Assembly: GCA_050179875.1 (NCBI GenBank)
Contig: JBFXES010000025.1
Coordinates: 1 to 24,200 of the forward strand
Length of the DNA stretch: 24,200 nucleotides
Direction of reading: 5' to 3'
From: JALOAT01 sp050179875
GTDB taxonomy: Bacteria; Pseudomonadota; Gammaproteobacteria; Thiohalomonadales; Thiohalomonadaceae
Part shown: positions 7,371-14,635 of the stretch, piece by piece
How positions within the stretch are numbered: position 1 is the stretch's first letter
Layout: each line of letters begins with the position of its first letter
The notes under the pieces: generated by a model
What the model was told of the DNA's origin: nothing
Database searches by the model: none
Seen by the model: only the letters and a program-made list of their open reading frames with translations
Program-made: the position numbers and the translations under genes

Positions 7371-9947
7371 GTGAAGTTAACCGAAAAGCACTTCGTTCCC
7401 TTCGCCGGACCGGTGGGCACTGCCCTCATCATCGTGATCTGGACAGCCCTGGTGCTGGCCTCCCTGCTGGCGCAGCGTGAGCAGCTGAACCGCACTGCGG
7501 CCGAGCTGGCCCGCATCGCGGCCATCTCCAACCTGCAAAAGGACATCACCATCCGCAAGTGGGCATCGAAGGTCGAAGGCGTATTCGTGCGTGAGGAGCA
7601 CGTCCCGGAGCTCGACTCGCTCGAACAGGAAGAACGCCTGACGGCCATACGCAACACGGGCGAGAGCTTCACCATCGTCGGCGTCACGCCCATGCACCTG
7701 CTGCTGGCCATCCAGAGCATGACCAACGAACAGAATGGCCGCCGTGAACGCTTGACGTCCAAGCAATTGCGCAACCGGAACAACGCCCCGGACGACTGGG
7801 AGCTCAAGGCGCTGGATGAACTGGAAAACGGCGCGAACATGATCACGGAGACGCTCCCGGACAAGGCCGGTCACGGCCTGATGCGCGTGATGCTCCCCAT
7901 GCGCATGGAGGAGGAATGCCTTTCCTGCCACCGCGACACGCTCGTGCCCGTCGGCGGCCTGCGGGGGGCTGCGACCATTTCCGTCGACCTCCTCACCTAT
8001 CGCAACGCCCAGGAGCCCACCTGGCGGGCGATCCAGACCTGGCATGGCGTCATCTGGATCCTCGGCGTCGCCACGCTCATGCTGCTGCACCTCATTGCAC
8101 TCAAACGCACGCGGGAACTGAGCCGGCAGGATCAGGTACGCCGGGAGAACGAAATGGCCTTCGCCGCCATGGCTGAGGGCGCGGCGATCACCGACGCGGA
8201 CGGGACCATCCTCTGGGTGAACGACGCCTTCTGCCGCATCTCCGGTTATGACCGCCAGGACGTCATTGGTGCCAACCCGCGCATCCTGAAATCGGGGGTG
8301 CATGACGCCGACTTTTACCACAGGCTCTGGGACCAGTTGCTCGGCAAAGGCTGCTGGCGCGGCGAGATCTGGAACAAGCGCCGCAACGGCGAGGTCTTTC
8401 CCGAGGAACTCTCCATCCAGGCCCTGACCGGTCCGGACGGCAAGATCTCCCGCTTCATCTCCATCTTTTCCGACATCACCGAGCGCAAGAAGAATGAAAT
8501 CGAGCTCGCCGCCTATCGCGAGCACCTGGAGGAACTGGTCAAGCAGCGCACGGAGGAACTGACCATCGCGCGCGATCAGGCCGAGGCAGCCAATCGCAGC
8601 AAGTCGGTGTTCCTGGCCAACATGAGCCACGAACTGCGCACGCCGCTCAACGCGGTGATCGGCTTTTCCAAGTTGATGGAGCGGGATCCGGCCCTCTCGC
8701 CGGAAAACCGGCGCAGCCTGGAGATCATCAACCATTCGGGCCGACACCTGCTCACCTTGATCAACGACATCCTGGAGCTCTCCAAGATCGAATCGGGCAA
8801 GATGGAGATGTCGCCGGAGGAGGTGGACCTGCGCGAGCTGCTGGAACAGGCCGTGGACATGATGCGCCTGCGCGCCGAGGAGGCCGGACTGGAGCTGCGG
8901 CTCAAGACAGAGTCCCTCCCCGCCGTGGTCCTCCTCGATCCCGGCATGCTGCGCCAGGTGCTGCTGAATCTGCTCTCCAACGCCGTGAAATTCACCGATC
9001 ACGGCGAGGTCGTGGTCCACGCGGCGGCGCGTCCCACCGGGCGCGGCACGGTGGAACTGAGCTTCAGCGTGCGCGACACCGGCATCGGCATCAGCCCGGA
9101 AGAACAGGAGCGCATCTTCTCCTCCTTCGAACAGGTGGGGCCCTCACCCCGCGGCGGTACCGGCCTGGGCCTCACCATCAGCCGCCGTTACGTGGAAATG
9201 ATGGGCGGCTGCCTGCGCGTGGACTCCCTCCCCGGTGAGGGCTCCGATTTCCACTTCACCATCGAGGCCGCCGTGATCGACGGCGCCGTGCGCCCGGCCG
9301 CGAATACCGACGCCAAACCGGTGATCCGCCTCGAACAGCCGGCCTCCGTCCTGGTGGTGGACGACAACCAGGAAGGACGCCTGCTGGTGCGTTCGCTCCT
9401 GGAACCGCTCGGCTTCGTCGTGGAAGAGGCCGCCGGCATCGGCCAGGCGCGCTCGATCATCCGCAGCCACGGCATCGATCTGGTGCTGATCGGCTGGTAT
9501 TTCCCTGACGGTGAAGGACTCGATCTCATCCGCGAATTCCACGGGCGCGGGCCTGCACTGGTGATGCTTACGGCGAACGCCACGGCAGAAAGCCGCGCGG
9601 CGGCCCTGGGAGCGGGCGCGGATGGCTTCCTGAGCAAGCCGCTGGTGGAGACCGAGCTCTTGCGCATCATTGAGCGCGTGCTGCTGCCGCGGCTCGCCAG
9701 TCCCGCGCCCAAACCGGCGCATTGCGACATACCACAACTCAGGGAATGGTTGCAGGGCCTGCCCCAGGAAGAGCGCGAACACCTGGCAAGGGCGGCGATA
9801 TCGCTCAACCCCGTCGAAATCGAGGCGGCGATCGATGTAATCGGCCCCAGCATGCCGGCACTTGCGCAACACCTGAAGTCGCTATCGAGGCAGCGCTGCT
9901 ACCAGGAACTCTGGGAGGTGCTCGGACTCGAAGGGAGCGAAACATGA
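7371..9947 (+). CDS. Membrane hybrid sensor kinase with CxxCH periplasmic sensor domain
   Basis: From GTG 7371 the protein is 858 residues; a TTG at 7341 would add ten. Order of domains: membrane helix (about 15-33); periplasmic Tll0287-like (DUF3365) sensor with C183-L-S-C186-H187, a c-type haem motif; helix (225-245); PAS (about 258-378) ending in SDITERKKNE; coiled coil; HisKA with NMSHELRTPLN (H420); HATPase with NLLSNAVKF, DTGIGIS and GTGLGLTIS (522-635); then a receiver-like domain (658-775). The receiver keeps VVDD and a C-terminal SKP but has Gly708 (LVLIGWYFPD) where the phosphoacceptor Asp should be, so it probably cannot be phosphorylated. A helical tail follows. It is the first gene of a three-gene unit, coupled by ATGA to the next. 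It may sense redox state, NO or another haem ligand in the periplasm. Confidence 0.92.
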   Translation: MKLTEKHFVPFAGPVGTALIIVIWTALVLASLLAQREQLNRTAAELARIAAISNLQKDITIRKWASKVEGVFVREEHVPELDSLEQEERLTAIRNTGESFTIVGVTPMHLLLAIQSMTNEQNGRRERLTSKQLRNRNNAPDDWELKALDELENGANMITETLPDKAGHGLMRVMLPMRMEEECLSCHRDTLVPVGGLRGAATISVDLLTYRNAQEPTWRAIQTWHGVIWILGVATLMLLHLIALKRTRELSRQDQVRRENEMAFAAMAEGAAITDADGTILWVNDAFCRISGYDRQDVIGANPRILKSGVHDADFYHRLWDQLLGKGCWRGEIWNKRRNGEVFPEELSIQALTGPDGKISRFISIFSDITERKKNEIELAAYREHLEELVKQRTEELTIARDQAEAANRSKSVFLANMSHELRTPLNAVIGFSKLMERDPALSPENRRSLEIINHSGRHLLTLINDILELSKIESGKMEMSPEEVDLRELLEQAVDMMRLRAEEAGLELRLKTESLPAVVLLDPGMLRQVLLNLLSNAVKFTDHGEVVVHAAARPTGRGTVELSFSVRDTGIGISPEEQERIFSSFEQVGPSPRGGTGLGLTISRRYVEMMGGCLRVDSLPGEGSDFHFTIEAAVIDGAVRPAANTDAKPVIRLEQPASVLVVDDNQEGRLLVRSLLEPLGFVVEEAAGIGQARSIIRSHGIDLVLIGWYFPDGEGLDLIREFHGRGPALVMLTANATAESRAAALGAGADGFLSKPLVETELLRIIERVLLPRLASPAPKPAHCDIPQLREWLQGLPQEEREHLARAAISLNPVEIEAAIDVIGPSMPALAQHLKSLSRQRCYQELWEVLGLEGSET

Positions 9948-11074
9948 CCGACTTCCCTGTCATCGAAAGGGCGGCTCCCGAGATCCTGATCGTGGACGAC
10001 ACGCCCGGATCCCTCGACCTGTTGAACGACCTGCTGGCCGGCGCCGGCTACGTGGTCAGGGCGGCACAGGATGGGCGCATGGCGCTCCGCTCGGCGCGGG
10101 CACGCCCACCGGACCTGATCCTGCTCGACATCCGCATGCCACGCATGGACGGCTATGAATTGTGCCGTCTGCTGAAGCAGGATCCCACCACCCGGGATGT
10201 TCCCATCATTTTCCTCTCCGCGCTGCGCGAGACCGTGGACATGGTGAAGGGATTCGCGGTCGGCGCCGTGGACTATATCGCCAAACCCTTCCAGCCCGAC
10301 GAAGTCCTCGCCCGCGTGAAGACCCACGTCGAGTTGTACCAACTGCAGACGCGGCTGGAAGAGAAGGTGGACCAGCGCACCGAGGAGCTGCGCCGTTCCC
10401 AGCACGAGCTGCGGGAATCACGGGCGCGCCTGCAGGAACTGACACGCTTCCTGCAATCCGTACGCGAGGATGAGCGCACCTCCATCGCGCGCGAGCTGCA
10501 CGACGAGCTCGGCCAGGCCCTGACCGCCCTGCGCATCGACCTGAGCTGGCTGCGCCGCACCTGCGGCGGTCTGGGAGAAGACATCCGGGAGCGCGTCGAC
10601 TCCGCCCATGCGCTCGTCGAGCGTACCATCGACTCGCTGAGGCGGATCTCGGAAGGCCTGCGCCCCGGCATGCTGGACGTGCTCGGCCTGACGGCCGCAC
10701 TGGAACACCTGGTGCGCACCTTCATGGAGCGCCACGGCATCAGCTGCGAATTCTCCGCCGACCGGGATGAATACGAGCTCGGACCGGGCGCCGCCATCGC
10801 GGTGTTCCGCCTGGTCCAGGAGGCCCTCACCAACGTCTCCCGCCATTCCGAGGCCACCCAGGTGGACATCCGCCTGGAGCAAACGGGCGGATACCTCGCC
10901 CTGACGATTCATGACAATGGTATCGGCTTCGACCACACGGCCCCGCGACAGGGTTTCGGCATCCTCGGGATGCGTGAACGGGTCTCCATGCTTGGGGGTA
11001 CAATGACCATCGACGGCAGTGCGGGGACATGCATCGTCGTTACCTTTCCCTTGTCTCCAGGAGAGTCCGCATGA
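9944..11074 (+). CDS. REC-HisKA_3-HATPase histidine kinase (soluble, NarX/NreB-like transmitter)
   Basis: This 376-residue protein starts at ATG 9944, overlapping the previous stop and preceded by AGGGAG. It has no membrane segment, so it is cytoplasmic. An N-terminal receiver (about 14-130) has VDD and phosphoacceptor D62 (LILLDIRMPRMDGYE) and the conserved Lys in AKPF. A coiled coil (130-175) leads to a HisKA_3 dimerisation domain with H186 (SIARELHDELGQALTALRIDL) and a HATPase domain (VFRLVQEALTNVSRHS; DNGIGFD; GFGILGMRERV). HisKA_3 kinases typically partner NarL/LuxR-type regulators, exactly what the next gene encodes. The intact receiver could accept phosphate from the upstream kinase, whose own receiver lacks its Asp. 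That points to signal input from kinase 1, but direct regulation rather than phosphotransfer is also possible. Confidence 0.92.
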   Translation: MTDFPVIERAAPEILIVDDTPGSLDLLNDLLAGAGYVVRAAQDGRMALRSARARPPDLILLDIRMPRMDGYELCRLLKQDPTTRDVPIIFLSALRETVDMVKGFAVGAVDYIAKPFQPDEVLARVKTHVELYQLQTRLEEKVDQRTEELRRSQHELRESRARLQELTRFLQSVREDERTSIARELHDELGQALTALRIDLSWLRRTCGGLGEDIRERVDSAHALVERTIDSLRRISEGLRPGMLDVLGLTAALEHLVRTFMERHGISCEFSADRDEYELGPGAAIAVFRLVQEALTNVSRHSEATQVDIRLEQTGGYLALTIHDNGIGFDHTAPRQGFGILGMRERVSMLGGTMTIDGSAGTCIVVTFPLSPGESA

Positions 11075-11724
11075 TTCGCATACTCATCGCCGATGACCAC
11101 GACATCCTGCGCGCGGGGCTGAAACACATCCTGAGCGACTCGGGCGACATCGTCGTGGGCGGCGAGGCCTCCAACGGTGCGGAGGCGCTTGCGTTGTTGC
11201 GCAGCGAGCACTTTGACACCATCGTCCTCGACCTGACCATGCCGGGACGCAACGGCATCGAGCTCATCAAGCAGATCAAGGGCGAGTTTCCCTCCCTGCC
11301 CATCCTGATCCTCAGCATGCACAAGGAAGACATCTACGCCGTGCGTGCCCTGAAGGCCGGTGCTGCCGGCTATCTCTGCAAGGACAATGCGGAGGCGATG
11401 CTGGCCCCCGCCATCCGCAAGGTGGCCGCGGGCGGGCTGTTCATCAACCAGAGCGTCGCCGAAAGCTTCACCCGGAATACCTTGCAGGGGCACAGCTCCC
11501 AGCTTCCGCATAACAGCCTCACCGACCGCAACTACCAGATTTTCATGATGCTGGTCCAGGGCCTTGGCGTATCGGAAATCGGGCGACGCCTTAACCTCAG
11601 CGTAAAGACCGTGAGCACCCACAAGGCCAACATCATGGCCAAGATGGGTCTCAACAACACGGCGGAGATGGTCCGCTACGCCGTCCAGCACAACCTCATC
11701 GACGACGACCCGCCGGTGCCCTGA
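11071..11724 (+). CDS. NarL/LuxR-family response regulator
   Basis: This is a 217-residue two-domain regulator. The receiver (1-120) has ADDHD at its N-terminus, phosphoacceptor D54 (TIVLDLTMPGRNG) and the conserved Lys in LCKDN. The C-terminal LuxR-type helix-turn-helix (about 150-210) reads LTDRNYQIFMMLVQGLGVSEIGRRL then LSVKTVSTHKANIMAKMGL. Length and layout equal NarL, NreC and UhpA. The start at ATG 11071 overlaps the kinase stop (ATGA) and has CAGGAGAG upstream. It is the natural partner of the HisKA_3 kinase just upstream. A 7-2-7 palindrome begins at the last base of its stop codon and another lies upstream of kinase 1, so I propose it controls nosZ and the copper operon. The proposed targets are inference. 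Confidence 0.94.
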   Translation: MIRILIADDHDILRAGLKHILSDSGDIVVGGEASNGAEALALLRSEHFDTIVLDLTMPGRNGIELIKQIKGEFPSLPILILSMHKEDIYAVRALKAGAAGYLCKDNAEAMLAPAIRKVAAGGLFINQSVAESFTRNTLQGHSSQLPHNSLTDRNYQIFMMLVQGLGVSEIGRRLNLSVKTVSTHKANIMAKMGLNNTAEMVRYAVQHNLIDDDPPVP

Positions 11725-11739
11725 TCGGAATATTCCTAA
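11724..11739. promoter_or_regulatory. Second predicted NarL-family operator, upstream of nosZ
   Basis: ATCGGAA-TA-TTCCTAA contains a perfect GGAATATTCC core and matches 13 of 16 positions of the palindrome at 7245-7260; the right heptamer TTCCTAA is identical. It starts at the last base of the regulator stop codon and lies about 176 bases upstream of the nosZ ATG. Likely site for the response regulator encoded immediately upstream (inference). Confidence 0.5.
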
Positions 11740-11759
11740 CCCGCCTCTCCTTCTTTCTT

Positions 11760-11776
11760 GTTCCCAATATGGGAAC
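11760..11776. promoter_or_regulatory. Palindrome GTTCCCA-ATA-TGGGAAC upstream of nosZ
   Basis: A perfect inverted repeat with 7-base arms and a 3-base centre. It shares the pattern GTTCC-N7-GGAAC with the palindrome at 11869-11889, 111 bases downstream, so both may bind one dimeric regulator. The regulator is unknown; the sequence is neither an FNR box nor a NorR or NsrR site. Confidence 0.5.
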
Positions 11777-11823
11777 CCGTCACCTGTTGACTCCCCCTCG
11801 CAAGGCGCATGATCTGCGCCAAA

Positions 11824-11861
11824 CCACTCAGTTGTGTGGCAAAACACACGCAAGTGAGTGG
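11824..11861. promoter_or_regulatory. Nested dyad in the nosZ promoter region
   Basis: Outer arms CCACTCA (11824-11830) and TGAGTGG (11855-11861) are perfectly complementary. Inner arms GTGTG and CACAC flank GCAAAA. The arms match over about 16 bases with one mismatch and one bulge. There is no T-tract, so it is not a standard terminator of the regulator gene. The sigma54-like promoter lies inside it. Confidence 0.5.
11837..11852 (+). promoter_or_regulatory. Candidate sigma54 (-24/-12) promoter of nosZ
   Basis: TGGCAAAACACACGCA has GG (11838-11839) and GC (11850-11851) at the exact 12-base step of the consensus TGGCACG-N4-TTGCA, with a full TGGCA block. The TT before GC is replaced by AC, which weakens it. 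Transcription would start near 11863 and leave a leader of about 50 bases. The nearest alternative, TTGACT at 11787 with CATGAT 15 bases on, is a weaker sigma70 pair. Confidence 0.42.
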
Positions 11862-11868
11862 CTCAGGC

Positions 11869-11889
11869 GTGTTCCTCGTACAGGAACAC
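11869..11889. promoter_or_regulatory. Palindrome GTGTTCCT-N5-AGGAACAC in the nosZ leader
   Basis: Perfect 8-base arms around CGTAC, ending 26 bases before the nosZ ATG. The core GTTCC-N7-GGAAC equals that of the 11760-11776 palindrome. If transcription starts near 11863 the site lies in the untranslated leader, where it could be an operator acting as a roadblock or an RNA hairpin. The nosZ ribosome binding site AGGGGAGG (11901-11908) follows it. Confidence 0.5.
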
Positions 11890-11914
11890 AGAGGCGACTC
11901 AGGGGAGGTAAGCA

Positions 11915-14203
11915 ATGAGAAGCTTGGCTTTAAGGGCAACATTGTTGTTGCTGGCAGCGGGAGTGGGGGCTAACGCGGCATGGGCCGCGGAATCCCTCCA
12001 GGACGTGATGAAACGTCGGGGGTTGAGCCAACAGGATCTCCTGTCCGCGGCGAAGACCTATGTTCCGACGGGCAAGCGCGACGAATTCGTCGCCTTCAGT
12101 TCGGGTGGCCAGTCCGGTCAGGTCATCGTCTACGGCATACCGTCGATGCGCATCCTCAAGTACATCGGCGTGTTCACTCCGGAGCCGTGGCAGGGCTATG
12201 GCTTCGACGAGGAGTCGAGGCAGGTGCTCGCGGGCGGCCGCATCGACGGCAAGGACATCACCTGGGGTGACACCCACCATCCCGCGTTCTCCGAAACCAA
12301 CGGCGAAGCGGACGGCCAGTTCCTGTTCATCAACGACAAGGCCAACCCCCGCATCGCGGTCATCGACCTGCGTGACTTCGAAACCAAGCAGATCGTGGTC
12401 AACCCGATCTACAAGTCGGAGCATGGCGGCGCCTTCGTGACGCCGAACACCGACTACGTCTTCGAAGCCTCGCAGTACGCGGCCCCGCTGGAAAACCAGA
12501 AGTTCTACCCGCTCGAGGAGTTCAACGAGAAGTATCGCGGCGGCATGACCTATTGGAAGTTCGATCGCGAGGCAGGCAAGATCGACATGGCGAACTCCTT
12601 CTCCGTCGAACTGCCGCCCTACTCGCAGGACCTCTCCGATGCGGGCAAGGGGCCGTCCGACGGCTGGTCGTTCACCAACTCGTTCTGCTCCGAACGCTAT
12701 GTGGGTGGCATCGAGAAGGGACGCCCGCCGTATGAAGCCGGTTGCTCCGCCAAGGACACCGACTATCTGCACGTGATCAACTGGAAGAAGGCCGCCGAGC
12801 TGGTCAAGGCCGGTAAGGCCAAGAAGATCAACGGCGCCAACGTGCTGACCATCGACACGGCGGTGAAGGAAGGCATCCTGTTCCTGATCCCCGAGCCGAA
12901 GAGCCCGCACGGCGTGGATGTGACCCCGGATGGCACCAAGATCGTCGTCTCCGGCAAGCTCGACACCCACGTGTCGGTCTACTCCTTCGACAAGATCATG
13001 GCGGCCATCAAGGCCGGCAAGTTCGAATCGAAAGACCCCTACGGCATCCCTGTGATCAACATGCAGGACGCGCTGCACACCCAGGTACAACTGGGTCTCG
13101 GCCCCCTGCACACGCAGTTCGATTCCAAGAAGTGCGTGGCCTACACCTCGCTGTACGTGGACAGCCAGGTGGCCAAGTGGGACTTCTGTGAAGGCAAGGT
13201 ACTGGACAAGATCTCTGTCCATTACAACATCGGCCACCTAGTGACCATGGAAGGCGACACCGCCAAGCCGGCGGGCCGCTATCTGGTGGCGCTCAACAAG
13301 CTGTCCATCGACCGCTTCAACCCGGTGGGTCCCCTGCACCCGCAAAACCACCAGCTCATCGACATCATCAATGACAAGATGCAGCTCCTGTACGACATGC
13401 CCATTCCGCTGGGCGAGCCGCACTACGTCATCGCCATCGATGCCAAGAAGCTGAAGCCCGGCGTGCGTTACAAGGTCGGCACCAACAGCCGCACCGACGG
13501 ACGTCATCCTGGCGCGGTACGTGCCGGTGAGGAGCGGATCGAGCGCAAGGGCAACAAGGTCACGGTGTATGGCACCCTGATTCGTTCGCACATCACGCCG
13601 GAAACCATCGAGGTCGAGAAGGGTGATGAGGTGACCATCAACCTGACCAACCTGGAACGCGCCCAGGACGAGACCCACGGCTTCACCGTGTCCACCTACA
13701 ACGTCCATGCGTCGGTGGAGCCCGGCAAGACCGTTTCGGTCAAGTTCGTTGCCGACAAGGAAGGCGTGTATCCGTACTACTGCACGGAGTTCTGCTCCGC
13801 GCTGCATCTGGAGATGCAGGGCTACCTGCTGGTCAAGCCGAAGGGCTGGAAGCCTTCCAAGCAGGCGTCCATGGCCAAGGCGGCGTACACGCAGGCCGAC
13901 TACCAGGCGACCCTGAAGAAGGTGGCGGATACCCAGGCGGTCATCGACTCCGTGGTGGGCTACATCACCAGCACCAACTACAAGGACTTCCCGGATGTGG
14001 TCAACATGGTCGAGGACGCCACCGACCAGTTGAACAAGATCCCGGACGCGAAGGCCAGGCATGAGGCCGCCGCTGCCAAGCAGGATTGGGAGCAGGCGAA
14101 CCTCTGGGCCGAGCAGGTCTGGCAGTATCAGGTCAAGGCGGCCGACATCGGCATCCGCGCCAAGACCTACCTTGAGCAGAATGGCGCCAAGGTGATCAAG
14201 TAA
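11915..14203 (+). CDS. nosZ: Nitrous-oxide reductase, clade II (Sec-dependent)
   Basis: NosZ reduces N2O to N2 in the periplasm. This 762-residue precursor has a plain Sec signal (MRSLALRATLLLLAAGVGANAAWA) without a twin-arginine motif, the mark of clade II. The N-terminal beta-propeller carries the seven CuZ histidines: H121 and H122 (DTHH), H170 (SEHGG), H332 (SPHG), H399 (GPLHTQF), H441 (NIGHL) and H475 (PLHPQNH). The C-terminal cupredoxin domain has the CuA ligands H588 (THGF), C623, C627, H631 and M634 (CTEFCSALHLEM). A helical tail of about 110 residues follows (from SMAKAAYTQADYQ) with no CxxCH, unlike the haem-carrying Wolinella enzyme; separate cytochrome genes come next instead. AGGGGAGG lies 6 bases before the ATG. 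All metal ligands are present, so the enzyme should be active. Confidence 0.98.
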   Translation: MRSLALRATLLLLAAGVGANAAWAAESLQDVMKRRGLSQQDLLSAAKTYVPTGKRDEFVAFSSGGQSGQVIVYGIPSMRILKYIGVFTPEPWQGYGFDEESRQVLAGGRIDGKDITWGDTHHPAFSETNGEADGQFLFINDKANPRIAVIDLRDFETKQIVVNPIYKSEHGGAFVTPNTDYVFEASQYAAPLENQKFYPLEEFNEKYRGGMTYWKFDREAGKIDMANSFSVELPPYSQDLSDAGKGPSDGWSFTNSFCSERYVGGIEKGRPPYEAGCSAKDTDYLHVINWKKAAELVKAGKAKKINGANVLTIDTAVKEGILFLIPEPKSPHGVDVTPDGTKIVVSGKLDTHVSVYSFDKIMAAIKAGKFESKDPYGIPVINMQDALHTQVQLGLGPLHTQFDSKKCVAYTSLYVDSQVAKWDFCEGKVLDKISVHYNIGHLVTMEGDTAKPAGRYLVALNKLSIDRFNPVGPLHPQNHQLIDIINDKMQLLYDMPIPLGEPHYVIAIDAKKLKPGVRYKVGTNSRTDGRHPGAVRAGEERIERKGNKVTVYGTLIRSHITPETIEVEKGDEVTINLTNLERAQDETHGFTVSTYNVHASVEPGKTVSVKFVADKEGVYPYYCTEFCSALHLEMQGYLLVKPKGWKPSKQASMAKAAYTQADYQATLKKVADTQAVIDSVVGYITSTNYKDFPDVVNMVEDATDQLNKIPDAKARHEAAAAKQDWEQANLWAEQVWQYQVKAADIGIRAKTYLEQNGAKVIK

Positions 14204-14212
14204 CCTGCTCGA

Positions 14213-14226
14213 TTGACGTAAATCAA
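14213..14226 (+). promoter_or_regulatory. FNR/Anr/Dnr-type box between nosZ and the cytochrome genes
   Basis: TTGAC-GTAA-ATCAA matches the TTGAT-N4-ATCAA consensus with one change. Its centre is about 75 bases before the cytochrome ATG at 14295; a class II site at -41.5 would put the transcription start near 14261. It suggests a second, low-oxygen-activated promoter for the downstream nos genes. Confidence 0.55.
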
Positions 14227-14234
14227 ACAGCCGA

Positions 14235-14262
14235 TGGAGGCAGGAGTGGGATCCTGCCTCCA
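14235..14262 (+). terminator. Strong intercistronic stem-loop after nosZ
   Basis: Perfect 11-base arms TGGAGGCAGGA and TCCTGCCTCCA enclose a 6-base loop. No U-run follows, so it is a poor intrinsic terminator. It is more likely a 3' stability or partial-termination element that keeps nosZ mRNA above the level of the accessory genes. Confidence 0.6.
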
Positions 14263-14294
14263 CCGGCCCAGACACCGACAGACAGGAACACGAC

Positions 14295-14603
14295 ATGAAG
14301 CACCTCACCCTACTCCTGCTCGCCTCGCTCACCTGCTCGGTCGCCGTGGCGGCACCGGACGGGGCGAAGCTGTACGCGGAAAAGACATGCAACGCGTGCC
14401 ACGGACCCAAGGGCAACACGCCCATCCTGCCGAGCTATCCCAAGATTGCGGGGCAGAACGCCGCCTATACCGAACAGCAGATGAAGGACATCAAGAGCGG
14501 CGCCCGCAGCAACGGCCAGACAGCGGCCATGAAAGGCGTCATGCATCTGGTCAACGATGAGGAAATCAAGGCGCTGAGCCTGTACCTGGAATCGTTGAAG
14601 TGA
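14295..14603 (+). CDS. Monohaem class I cytochrome c of the nos cluster (NosC-like)
   Basis: This is a 102-residue precursor with a Sec signal (MKHLTLLLLASLTCSVAVAA). The mature protein is about 82 residues, a single class I cytochrome c with haem site CNACHGPKGN. The likely distal Met is in MKGVMHLVND, and the C-terminal helix ends EEIKALSLYLESLK. It should shuttle electrons in the periplasm, most simply to the CuA site of NosZ or from the dihaem cytochrome encoded next. Clade II nos clusters commonly carry one or two such c-type cytochromes (nosC1, nosC2), and here NosZ itself lacks a fused haem domain. The start at 14295 is preceded by GACAGGAACACGAC. An FNR-like box and a stem-loop separate it from nosZ. 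Confidence 0.9.
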   Translation: MKHLTLLLLASLTCSVAVAAPDGAKLYAEKTCNACHGPKGNTPILPSYPKIAGQNAAYTEQQMKDIKSGARSNGQTAAMKGVMHLVNDEEIKALSLYLESLK

Positions 14604-14635
14604 ACATTGGAACCACCATGAACAGGAGCCGAACC

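Noticed and set aside
7377..9020. 547-codon minus-strand open frame opposite the hybrid kinase
   Set aside because: Composition is that of an antisense shadow; the plus strand has complete kinase domains.
11787..11813. TTGACT with CATGAT as a sigma70 promoter for nosZ
   Set aside because: Spacing is only 15 bases and the -10 is poor; kept as an alternative within the sigma54 entry, not as a feature.
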